Source: Candidatus Zixiibacteriota bacterium (GTDB lineage Bacteria > Zixibacteria > MSB-5A5 > GN15 > PGXB01). From it: DNA of 10,403 nucleotides. The translations under genes and the position numbers were made by a program. The stretch spans positions 278,342-288,744 of the forward strand of contig CP070766.1 in assembly GCA_020345705.1 (NCBI GenBank), in the 5' to 3' direction. This document shows positions 1 to 6,454 of this stretch, one piece after another. The notes under the pieces were generated by a model. That model saw only the letters and a list, made by a program, of their open reading frames with translations. It was not told where the DNA came from and did no database searches. Within the stretch, counting starts at the first letter, position 1. Every line of letters starts with the position of its first letter.

Positions 1-421
1 CGTCAACCTCGGGCGGAGAGACTTCCAATCCGCTTTTGACAGGCTTTATCCTGGCTTTGCTGGAGCTAGATGCTTTATTGACGGTATCGATCAGCTTTTG
101 CACTTCAAACGGCTTGGTTAAATACTCGAACGCGCCCTCTCTCATTGCCTCCATCGCATTCTCGGTCGAAACAAAACCGGAGATCATTATAATCGGCTGC
201 CGAAGCTCATGTAACTTGACTCGTTTCAGCAGCTCCAGACCGGACATAGACGGTAAGTTCACGTCCAGCAAAACGACGTCAATGTCTTTATGCTCCCTGA
301 TGAATTCCACCATCTTCTGACCATCCTGGAGGAAGTAGAAACGATACTGCTCGGGATCGAACAGGTTTGCCAGTGACGCGGAAACTTCAGGTTCATCATC
401 GACGATCAGGATGCTTTTCAT
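1..421 (-). CDS. Response regulator, N-terminal receiver domain (partial, cut by window edge)
   Basis: The visible part (140 codons from ATG at 421-419) is a complete CheY-like receiver domain followed by a Ser/Lys-rich linker. It begins MKSILIVDDEPEV, giving the acidic pair D8/D9. The phosphoacceptor is D53 (VVLLDVNLPSMSGLELL), S81 is the switch residue (IIMISG), and K103 is the conserved lysine in EYLTKPF. A cognate histidine kinase should phosphorylate D53. The output domain lies beyond position 1 and cannot be seen. The receiver style resembles NtrC-type regulators, but that is inference, and a stand-alone or different output type is possible. A GAGGG stretch lies about 14 nt upstream of the ATG, which is longer than ideal. 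The gene follows the six-helix membrane protein gene after 152 nt on the same strand, so co-transcription is uncertain. Confidence 0.93.
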   Translation of the reverse strand, partial: MKSILIVDDEPEVSASLANLFDPEQYRFYFLQDGQKMVEFIREHKDIDVVLLDVNLPSMSGLELLKRVKLHELRQPIIMISGFVSTENAMEAMREGAFEYLTKPFEVQKLIDTVNKASSSSKARIKPVKSGLEVSPPEVD

Positions 422-522
422 AAGTATACACTTACCCTCAACATTCATTTCAATTTATCGGTTTTTAGGGTGAATTATTTAGCCTGGCTGAGGGCCGACA
501 GGGCGAATAATTGAGGCTTTGC

Positions 523-538
523 GGCCTATCGGCAGGCC
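523..538 (-). other. Short hairpin in the 152-nt gap before the response regulator
   Basis: GGCCT (523-527) and AGGCC (534-538) form a perfect 5-bp GC-rich stem with a 6-nt loop, about 36 nt downstream of the stop of the membrane protein gene. No T-run follows on the minus strand, so it is not a convincing intrinsic terminator. No clear promoter for the response regulator was found between 422 and 573. Confidence 0.25.
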
Positions 539-573
539 ATTCGGGATTGGAAATCGAGAGGAGAAGAAATGTT

Positions 574-1413
574 CTACTCTTTATCTTCCACGAGAAATTT
601 GACCACGGCCCCGGTCAGAACAAAATTGATTACCATGTCTACAATTATGGCACCGAGCAGGATGTAAAACATTAATTCAGGGGAGAATTTCGTGACGACA
701 ATCCCGGCCTTGGCGGATAAATAGGTGGTCGGAAGTGTAAACAGAAACGGAATCAGGACCAGCAGGAAGGTGAAAAAGGGATGTCCGGCGAAATATGAAA
801 CCGATGTTTTCAGGGCCCGGACAATGCCTTCTCCTCGGACTATGATGGCCGGAACGGCGTATACGAAGACGGCGTATATGATCACTCCGATGATTCTCAT
901 CACCATCTCAAATATGACGACACGGCGGGGCGAACCCTGAAGATACTCGGAAAATATCTCCGGTACCAGCCAATTCACGAGATAGATAACGCCGGTAATT
1001 ACCGCCCAGGTTATCAAAAGTTGCGGCCATCTGGCAAAGACGGGCGATAACTTCAGCCGTGGCCGGCCTTTGGAATGAAAGGCAATGACAAACAGAGCCG
1101 ATGTCAGCCCGATGGCCAGGCCTTCGAAGATTATGCTCAAAAAAAGCTTGCCCCATTGAAAGACATAAGGGAGCAGAAGGTAAAGCTCGGGATAGTGGCC
1201 GAACATCTCGGCATTTCTTTGGCCCAACAGAGAAACCAGAGGAGATAACACCGGATAAAGCCGCGGGTTGACATAAGAAACGCAGAGTAGCAAGAGAACT
1301 ATCTGCAGAACCGCATACAGGAAAAACGGAAGCCACAATCTGAACCTCCCGACCGACTTGAGTGCCGCCAGATAAAGTCCCAACAACCGATTCAGCGTGT
1401 CCACAAAACCCAA
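574..1413 (-). CDS. Uncharacterised integral membrane protein, about six TM helices
   Basis: This 279-aa protein has no recognised catalytic motif. Hydrophobic segments lie at about residues 27-46, 88-112, 130-150, 167-192, 211-231 and 247-272. The loops contain basic patches such as SKGRPRLKL and SPRRVV. The C-terminus is short and charged (VEDKE). The overall look is that of uncharacterised multi-helix membrane families (DUF4013 or DUF975-like in style), but I cannot assign one. The start is TTG at 1413-1411, chosen because GAGGAG at 1424-1419 sits 5 nt upstream. The in-frame GTG at 1404 would be 14 nt from that site. It is the third gene of an operon: its start lies 13 nt after the lipoprotein stop, so translation is probably coupled. 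A role in an envelope complex with its two upstream neighbours is inference from gene order. Confidence 0.85.
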   Translation of the reverse strand: MGFVDTLNRLLGLYLAALKSVGRFRLWLPFFLYAVLQIVLLLLCVSYVNPRLYPVLSPLVSLLGQRNAEMFGHYPELYLLLPYVFQWGKLFLSIIFEGLAIGLTSALFVIAFHSKGRPRLKLSPVFARWPQLLITWAVITGVIYLVNWLVPEIFSEYLQGSPRRVVIFEMVMRIIGVIIYAVFVYAVPAIIVRGEGIVRALKTSVSYFAGHPFFTFLLVLIPFLFTLPTTYLSAKAGIVVTKFSPELMFYILLGAIIVDMVINFVLTGAVVKFLVEDKE

Positions 1414-1426
1414 GTCTGCTCCTCAC

Positions 1427-2956
1427 TCACGGGACAATTATCTCAATCCAATTCGACGGCGTCCACTTCCCCTGCAGATCAAACACCGCCACATTATAGT
1501 AATATGTACCCGCAGAAGGACTGTCGGAGGCGGTTGTCTGCAGTTTGCTGCTGATGATCTCCAGCGGGGCAATCTGACTGATCGCAACCGTAGAGTCCGC
1601 GGCGCGATACATCCGATATGATTCAAAGTCTTCGTCACTGCCGGCCGTCCACGAAAGAGTGACCTCTCCCCCGTCAATCCGGCCCGACAGTGTTACCGCA
1701 TGGGGCGGTTCATTGATATATGTCTCCGCCGAAGCGACGTTTGAAGGAGCCCACAGGCCGGTCTTATCATAAACGTAAATTCGGTAGTAATATTCGGTGC
1801 TTTCATCCAAACCGCCGTCGACAAATGTAAGAGTCGATTTCGATGATATAATCGCGATCGGCGAAGAGGTGTTGGAAACGTCCTCGGTGATGCTGCGATA
1901 GATTTGATAAGCGGCAAAGTCATTGTCAATCGACTGTGACCAGTTCAGCCTGATGCCGGAAGCCGACTCGGCAACCGCCACCAGGGTGACCGGTGTCGGA
2001 GGATTCGAGATATTGAGTAGTTCCGAAGAAGTTACCGGCATCGCGACGTTTCCGGCGGCATCGGTGAATCTCCCCAGAAGCGGTGCATCCACCGCCTCGA
2101 TGTTCCCGGGTATGACATATTCGATGCTGTAGACGCACCTGCCAATCAGCGTGTCGCTTGCGGCTTCATCAAAAACGAGTGCAAGGCTGCTGACACCGGG
2201 AAATGAAACCGCCGCCGAGCCGTCCGTCTCGTCGGTTGTCAGGTAGAACTTAACGGTGCTGTCTTTGGCAAGTGCAATACCGGAGGGCACGAAATAAACC
2301 GAGTCGATTCGCGCGTGGGTGTCAAGGATAATGCTATCCGAAACCGCGGCGGCGGAGTCGGTCTCCGAACCATCGTTGAACCGGAAGCGGGCGTAAACAG
2401 ACTTCGTTCCGTCACCGGCCGAAAGCCGGAAGAGTTTCGAAACCGAAAAGTTCTCCCAGTGGGCTCCCGCAAAGCTCTCGTCTTCGGCGACCTGCATCAG
2501 GAGCGCCGGCAAAGGGACAACGAAGCTGATCGTCACGTCCCGGGAATTTGTATACTTATCACCGCCGTTGATTACGGCCGAGACCACACCGACGATGGTC
2601 GAAACGGCTGAAGACATTTTTCCTTCCAATCCCTCAGGCGTCACAGAGGAGATTTTGAAGTAGTACCGTTGACCCGAGCTCAACGAACCGGTCGCGTACG
2701 TAAAATCGGAAGCCGTCCCCAGCAGGCTGTAGGCGCCGTCCAGAGAATCGGCATGGTAAACGCGGAACCGCATACCGGTGATGGTATCGGTGGCCTGCCA
2801 GTCAAGCCTGATAACGTCCGGCAGGTGGGTGATCTTGAGCGAAACGGGCAGCGGCGGCTCCTCGGGTGGCGGAAAGCTCATGTCTTCAGACTCAATATAA
2901 CGGTCACACCCTGAAGCCAGCAGCGCTATGAGAAGCAAACCTATTGTTCTTTTCAT
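1427..2956 (-). CDS. Secreted lipoprotein with three fibronectin type III and two Ig-like domains
   Basis: The 509-aa product has a lipoprotein signal (MKRTIGLLLIALLASGC), with C17 as the predicted lipidated cysteine, then D18 and a proline-rich spacer. The first FN3 domain spans about residues 35-120. An Ig-like module follows at about 126-214, with the recurrent bacterial pattern INGGDKYTNS...GDGTKSVYARF...SDSIILDT. A second Ig-like module covers about 216-315 and ends in FTDAAGN. Two further FN3 domains span about 320-410 (IRLNWSQS...YYYRIYVYD) and 418-509 (VTLSWTAGSDEDF...YYYNVAVFD). No enzymatic domain is visible, so a structural or binding role in the envelope is inferred. The start is ATG at 2956, since GGGAGG at 2967-2962 is a perfect ribosome site 5 nt upstream. 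The GTG at 2962, two codons earlier, overlaps that site. The gene begins 14 nt after the PEGA-gene stop. Confidence 0.9.
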   Translation of the reverse strand: MKRTIGLLLIALLASGCDRYIESEDMSFPPPEEPPLPVSLKITHLPDVIRLDWQATDTITGMRFRVYHADSLDGAYSLLGTASDFTYATGSLSSGQRYYFKISSVTPEGLEGKMSSAVSTIVGVVSAVINGGDKYTNSRDVTISFVVPLPALLMQVAEDESFAGAHWENFSVSKLFRLSAGDGTKSVYARFRFNDGSETDSAAAVSDSIILDTHARIDSVYFVPSGIALAKDSTVKFYLTTDETDGSAAVSFPGVSSLALVFDEAASDTLIGRCVYSIEYVIPGNIEAVDAPLLGRFTDAAGNVAMPVTSSELLNISNPPTPVTLVAVAESASGIRLNWSQSIDNDFAAYQIYRSITEDVSNTSSPIAIISSKSTLTFVDGGLDESTEYYYRIYVYDKTGLWAPSNVASAETYINEPPHAVTLSGRIDGGEVTLSWTAGSDEDFESYRMYRAADSTVAISQIAPLEIISSKLQTTASDSPSAGTYYYNVAVFDLQGKWTPSNWIEIIVP

Positions 2957-2970
2957 ATCCACCTCCCATC

Positions 2971-3693
2971 TCAGAAACGATGAGTCAACATGACGCGGGC
3001 GCCGCCGTCTTCGACATCGGGCACGATCGACAATGAACCAACGCTCAGGTCCCCACCCATTTCCGGGAAGAAAAACAGCAAATCAAGGGCGTTCAATCCC
3101 CAGACGGCAACCACGGCTCCGATAGTAATCCTTCTGACGTTTTCGGCGTCATAAGCGTCTTTTTTGGCTTCGGCCAGTCCCGGATAGAGAGCCTGTCTTT
3201 CGGCATACGTGGTAAGCTCATTGTATTCCCTCAACAAGCCCCTGTAACGATCGTTCTTATCATCAAAATCGGAATCGACAATCAGGTAAGAGCCGACGGC
3301 TGCTGCTGCAAGAAAAAGGAAACTCCCGGCCTTGAATCGCTGGTCGGTGTACGCCTGCCCCCAGCCGGGTATCAGAACCGAGCGGGCCAACGCTTTGAAT
3401 CGCGTCTTTGGCCTGAGGTTGATCGAAAGACTCATCGGTTTCTGAGGATCGAGATAAATATGTGATCGATAGGTCTCATAACCGTACTTCTCGATTCTGA
3501 CCTTATATCTTCCTTCCAATCCCTGCTGAAAACTTACGGGTGTGATCCCGGCGACAGTGATATAGCCTTTCAGGACCACCTCGGCCCCGGCCGGATTGGA
3601 ACTAACACTGAAGCCCGCCGCGATAGCCTGCGAAACGGCCAAGAACGATACTGCCGCGACAAAAAGGACTACCAAGGTCCGTTTGGCCAACAT
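2971..3693 (-). CDS. Exported PEGA-domain protein with C-terminal DUF5683-like membrane region
   Basis: The product is 240 aa from ATG 3693. A signal peptide or N-terminal anchor (MLAKRTLVVLFVAAV...SQAIAA) covers residues 1-26. A PEGA domain follows at about 27-93 (FSVSSNPAGAEVVLKG, with GLEGRYKVRIEKYGYE). This small beta domain is common in envelope proteins. Next comes LIPGWGQAYTDQRFKAG (PGWGQ at 109-113), the hallmark of DUF5683-like proteins. Hydrophobic helices at about 113-129 and 169-190 flank a charged, partly helical stretch. The C-terminus ends in RVMLTHRF. No catalytic motif is visible. The start is uncertain: GTG at 3705 is in frame, but AGGGA lies only 1 nt before it. ATG 3693 gives a more typical signal peptide. 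It is the first gene of a three-gene operon with the FN3 lipoprotein and the six-helix membrane protein. Confidence 0.87.
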   Translation of the reverse strand: MLAKRTLVVLFVAAVSFLAVSQAIAAGFSVSSNPAGAEVVLKGYITVAGITPVSFQQGLEGRYKVRIEKYGYETYRSHIYLDPQKPMSLSINLRPKTRFKALARSVLIPGWGQAYTDQRFKAGSFLFLAAAAVGSYLIVDSDFDDKNDRYRGLLREYNELTTYAERQALYPGLAEAKKDAYDAENVRRITIGAVVAVWGLNALDLLFFFPEMGGDLSVGSLSIVPDVEDGGARVMLTHRF

Positions 3694-3733
3694 GACGATT
3701 CTCACTTCCCTGTTTATTATCCTTTAATCGGAG

Positions 3734-3762
3734 AAGATATATTATTTTGAATACTATTTCAA
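3734..3762 (-). promoter_or_regulatory. Candidate sigma70-type promoter of the PEGA/lipoprotein operon
   Basis: On the minus strand TTGAAA (3762-3757) is followed by a 17-nt AT-rich spacer and TATCTT (3739-3734). It lies between the upstream terminator and the PEGA gene, so a promoter is expected here. The predicted 5' leader would be a few tens of nucleotides. The -10 box is a moderate match only. Confidence 0.35.
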
Positions 3763-3798
3763 CAAATAAAAAAGGCCGCATCTTCAAGATGCGGCCTT
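3763..3798 (-). terminator. Strong intrinsic terminator after the sugar transferase gene
   Basis: A perfect 13-bp inverted repeat joins 3772-3784 (AAGGCCGCATCTT) and 3786-3798, with a single unpaired base between the written arms, so the terminal pairs probably open to form the loop. On the minus strand it is followed by TTTTTTATTTG. It begins 18 nt after the stop codon of the sugar transferase gene and separates it from the PEGA operon. Confidence 0.93.
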
Positions 3799-3815
3799 GA
3801 AAAGCCATATGCCTC

Positions 3816-4733
3816 CTAAAAGGCCCCTTTGCCGGTTAAAACCACCAGCACGGTTCTTGCCAGGATCTTCACGTCGCTCAAGATTGACCAGCCCCTAATA
3901 TATTTGACGTCATGCTCAACTTTTTCCACGACCGATTCGACGGAGCTGTCATATCCTGTCTTAACCTGCGCCAATCCTGTGACGCCCGGCCTGACCTGCA
4001 GTCTGACTTTATAGTTGGGAACTTTGGCGGAAAGGTCTTTGACAAATGTCGGTCGTTCGGGCCGCGGACCGACCAGCGACATGTCGCCCATTAGAACATT
4101 GAGAAGCTGGGGAACTTCGTCAATTCTGGATTTCCTCAAGAATCTGCCTAACTTTGTAACGCGCGCATCATTCTCAATCGCCCAAACCGGCCCGCTTTTC
4201 CTCTCTGCATCCCGGACCATGGTCCGGAACTTGATAACCTTGAACGGGCGACCCAGATAATCCTCACGCCGGCGCTCACGCGACCGCTTGTTGTCGGCAA
4301 TAGCAGACCTGTAAATGCGTCTGGAATTGCGACGACGGTTGATACCGATCCTGCTTTGCGTATAGAATACCGGACCCTTGCTGTCCAGTCTGATTAATAT
4401 CGGCACAACGACAAAGATCGGAATTGCCAGGAGAATCCCAACAACTGCGCCGGTTATATCAAGAACCTTCTTTAAAAACCTGTCAAGCATGCCAAAGACA
4501 CATTTTAAAGGGTTCACTACTCCTTCAGGCATTATGATAGTATATAAAAAGAGAGCCGAGATAAAAAGTATTCCGGCGATAAACTCACCATAGTAGAATT
4601 TGAGCATTTCCGCAAAAGAGGGTCTGCGGAATGGCTGTTCTCGCTCAACCGCGATGACGCGACCGTAGCCAACCAGAGAATCCGGAACCGTGATGGTGGT
4701 ACTGACTTTCGTCTCTATGTTGTTCTTTATCAT
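3816..4733 (-). CDS. Undecaprenyl-phosphate sugar-1-phosphate transferase (Bac_transf family)
   Basis: This 305-aa enzyme belongs to the bacterial sugar transferase family. These proteins move a sugar-1-phosphate from a nucleotide sugar onto undecaprenyl phosphate at the inner membrane, starting O-antigen, capsule or exopolysaccharide synthesis. Visible motifs in order are KKVLDITGA, a re-entrant-type hydrophobic helix at about 95-115 with P105, GPVFYTQSRIG (120-130), KFRTM (168-172), the catalytic DE dyad D205/E206 in IDEVPQLLNVLMGDMSLVGPRP, and GVTGLAQV (250-257). One extra TM helix lies at about 50-68, so it lacks the four-helix N-terminus of WbaP-like enzymes. Between GIN and GRPF there is an unusual arginine-rich insertion (about 133-160). 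The sugar cannot be told from sequence. AAGGG directly abuts the ATG, so ribosome spacing is poor and the start is less certain. No glycosyltransferases are adjacent. Confidence 0.93.
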   Translation of the reverse strand: MIKNNIETKVSTTITVPDSLVGYGRVIAVEREQPFRRPSFAEMLKFYYGEFIAGILFISALFLYTIIMPEGVVNPLKCVFGMLDRFLKKVLDITGAVVGILLAIPIFVVVPILIRLDSKGPVFYTQSRIGINRRRNSRRIYRSAIADNKRSRERRREDYLGRPFKVIKFRTMVRDAERKSGPVWAIENDARVTKLGRFLRKSRIDEVPQLLNVLMGDMSLVGPRPERPTFVKDLSAKVPNYKVRLQVRPGVTGLAQVKTGYDSSVESVVEKVEHDVKYIRGWSILSDVKILARTVLVVLTGKGAF

Positions 4734-5056
4734 CCCTTAACCGTTCAACTAACCTTTGCTTTTCAGAAGATGCTCAAACCATGTAGCCCAACAGTAACCA
4801 TATGTCTTCTAAGCAAATAGATTGCCTAAAGAGGCATTTGTCCTTATTTTTGCGGATATGGCCCGCCCGGATGTCAAAGGGAGTATTAACCTTTTGTGCG
4901 ATAACCCCTTAGACGGTACAGTGAGGACTGAAATGTCTTTCTTGCTCTAGTTTTAGCTTATTGGGAAGGTTGCAGATAATATCATTCACTGAATATACTG
5001 GCATAATAACTGCAACTGGTTGCGCATACCATGCGAAATCAGTTGCATCAAATAAA
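4734..5056 (-). other. Gene-poor upstream region of the sugar transferase gene, with hairpins
   Basis: About 320 nt without a credible gene separates the PorV-gene terminator from the sugar transferase ATG. It holds the nested inverted repeat at 5011-5047 with a third partner at 4969-4975 (separate entry). It also holds a small compound stem at 4814-4840: TGCCT/AGGCA with loop AAAG, flanked by CAAAT/ATTTG. A perfect TTGACA occurs at 4877-4872 on the minus strand, but no good -10 box lies at the right distance. The transcription start therefore remains unknown; much of the stretch could be 5' untranslated leader. Confidence 0.5.
5011..5047. repeat. Nested inverted repeat (8-bp outer and 5-bp inner stems)
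   Basis: TGCAACTG (5011-5018) is the exact inverse complement of CAGTTGCA (5040-5047). Between them CGCAT (5023-5027) pairs with ATGCG (5031-5035) around the loop ACC. The two stems are separated by a 4x4 internal loop (GTTG/AAAT). A further GTTGCAG at 4969-4975 can pair instead with CTGCAAC at 5010-5016. It may act as a DNA operator or as an RNA switch upstream of the sugar transferase gene; sequence alone does not decide. Confidence 0.75.
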
Positions 5057-5090
5057 AAAGGCCGGGAGGCTTTAGGATTCCGGCCTTTCA
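5049..5090 (-). terminator. Intrinsic terminator after the PorV-like gene
   Basis: AAAGGCCGG (5057-5065) pairs perfectly with CCGGCCTTT (5080-5088), extendable by a G-U and an A-T pair. On the minus strand the stem is followed by a T-rich tail, TTTTTTATTTG. It starts about 40 nt after the stop codon of the PorV-like gene. The 16 bases CAAATAAAAAAGGCCG (5049-5064) are identical to 3763-3778 of the other terminator. Confidence 0.9.
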
Positions 5091-5127
5091 GATTGCTTAC
5101 CAATAAGTTACGAACGCGGGAGCGACG

Positions 5128-6066
5128 TCAAAAATCCAGCGTCAGCGAAAACCTATGAAGACTTTCGGAACTATATTTCTCCTCGGGTGAAAAAGTGTAA
5201 TCAAATTGCGCCGGTCCAAAGAGGGCGCCGACACCAAACGAAAGGCTGTGCCCGAATTCATGACCATCCTCTTCCGGGTAAAAGGCATAACCTGTCCTTA
5301 GGAAATATCTGTCGAGATGGCGGAATTCGAAGCCGTTTCTGACCGATAGATTGCCATAGAATTGATTCTCGGCCTCAAGAGATATCAGCAATTGTGAGCC
5401 GAACGACCTGACTGACACGCCGGCCCGGATTCCGGCCGGGAGATTCTCACTGGTCTGCTCGAATTTGACTTTCTGGCCGAGGTTAACCATGGACAGGCCG
5501 AAATCGAACTGATTCAATTTGTAGCTGACGCCAATATCGGAGGCAAGTGCCGAGGCTTCACGGCCTGCCAGACTCAGAACGACCAGTTTGCCGGTCAAAC
5601 CGCACGCGAAATTTTCGGAAATGCTATAGCCGGCGGACAGCCCGACGGAGAGATCGTATGTGGACGCGACCTGTCCGATCGGATTGTCATATTGATCATA
5701 GCCTTCAATAGTCCCGTAACTCATGTAGGAGGCGCTACCGGCGACGGTCAGTCTATCGGACACGGCATAGGCTACCGCCAGGTTTTCATAAGAAAGATCC
5801 TGGTACCAGGAATGGTGCGAGAAAGCCAATTGCTTTCCCTCGATCAAGGCAAGCCGGGCCGGGTTCCAGTATGATGCCGTGGCGTCGTCCACCACCGCTG
5901 AATAGGCTCCCCCCATCGCCGCGCCTCTGGCCCCGACACCGATATTGAGAAAGTCGGCCGCGGCCACGCCGTTATCGGAGGCGATCGTAGTATTCCCCAG
6001 CAATGCCGCGGCAATTATTAAAGCACTCCAGTAGAGTATAATCTTGGTCAGCTTCTGTGCGAGCAT
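5128..6066 (-). CDS. PorV/PorQ-family outer-membrane beta-barrel protein
   Basis: The 312-aa product starts with a signal peptide (hydrophobic LYWSALIIAAALLG, cleavage probably after TTIA). The mature N-terminus carries the family signature: AADFLNIGVGARGAAMGGAYSA, then VVDDATASYWNPARLA. The rest alternates short hydrophobic/aromatic strands and polar turns, and ends in HRFSLTLDF, with a terminal phenylalanine as usual for outer-membrane barrels. In Bacteroidetes, PorV serves type IX secretion by shuttling cargo, but many FCB relatives in other phyla have unknown roles. No other type IX component is visible here, so I do not infer secretion. The start is ATG 6066, which gives a normal signal peptide. 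GTG at 6075 would add three residues; GAGAG at 6080-6076 fits the ATG with about 8-9 nt spacing. It appears monocistronic, with its own promoter far upstream and a terminator. Confidence 0.9.
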   Translation of the reverse strand: MLAQKLTKIILYWSALIIAAALLGNTTIASDNGVAAADFLNIGVGARGAAMGGAYSAVVDDATASYWNPARLALIEGKQLAFSHHSWYQDLSYENLAVAYAVSDRLTVAGSASYMSYGTIEGYDQYDNPIGQVASTYDLSVGLSAGYSISENFACGLTGKLVVLSLAGREASALASDIGVSYKLNQFDFGLSMVNLGQKVKFEQTSENLPAGIRAGVSVRSFGSQLLISLEAENQFYGNLSVRNGFEFRHLDRYFLRTGYAFYPEEDGHEFGHSLSFGVGALFGPAQFDYTFSPEEKYSSESLHRFSLTLDF

Positions 6067-6448
6067 TGTCCCCACTCTCTTATAATTCGTTTGTTATCGG
6101 AAGCGATTAGTCGCAACAGAAATGCCCGCTTAGAGCCGATCAGGACAATATCAAGCAATTCTTTCGGCCCATCCTCCCGCCGCCATATTCCATTGCCAAA
6201 CAACAACTTGTTTGACGCCCATCGAATTCTATTTGCCGGCTTGTATCCTTTTGTCATCTCAGGCTACCGGCTGCAAGTCATCCTGCATATCGATCCGTGC
6301 ACAGTCAGTCTTTTTAAGCCCCTCAGCCTGCAACATCAGGCTATCTAACACCAAGTTATGGCCCGCGGTCAGACTTTGAACATCCCTGTTCTGGATGTCG
6401 GTTTATTAAACACCTTCCTTAACAACCTGAGGGGACTCACCCACAGTT
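6067..6448 (-). other. Long putative 5' leader of the PorV-like gene
   Basis: If transcription starts near 6448 (promoter at 6455-6484), the PorV-like mRNA has a leader of about 380 nt. It can form local hairpins: ACATCC/GGATGT at 6380-6398 and AGCCTG/CAGGCT at 6325-6342. A longer-range pairing of CCCCTCAG (6319-6326) with CTGAGGGG (6427-6434) is also possible. It contains small minus-strand ORFs at 6259-6336 (25 aa) and 6048-6257 (69 aa), chained to each other and to the PorV ATG. I recognise no known riboswitch class. Neither small ORF has a strong ribosome site, so I do not call them genes. Confidence 0.4.
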
Positions 6449-6454
6449 TTGGCA

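Noticed and set aside
908..1426. 172-aa minus-strand open frame overlapping the membrane protein gene
   Set aside because: It is a shadow of the six-helix membrane protein gene. The real frame has clear TM helices and a GAGGAG ribosome site.
2617..3527. Repeat TTCCTTCCAATCCCT found in both the lipoprotein and PEGA genes
   Set aside because: In both places it encodes the same short turn (GLEG) with the same codons. Most likely chance within coding sequence rather than a regulatory repeat.
4872..4877. Perfect TTGACA upstream of the sugar transferase gene
   Set aside because: No acceptable -10 box lies 16-18 nt downstream on the minus strand, so a promoter is not called.
4909..5103. 64-aa minus-strand open frame between the PorV-like and sugar transferase genes
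   Set aside because: It runs through the PorV intrinsic terminator hairpin and the nested inverted repeat, and has no ribosome site.
5128..6066. Type IX secretion system suggested by the PorV-like protein
   Set aside because: No other type IX component and no cargo-type C-terminal domain is visible. PorV/PorQ relatives are widespread outside that system.
6091..6348. 85-aa plus-strand open frame upstream of the PorV-like gene
   Set aside because: No ribosome site, no recognisable protein pattern, and opposite to the strong minus-strand promoter.
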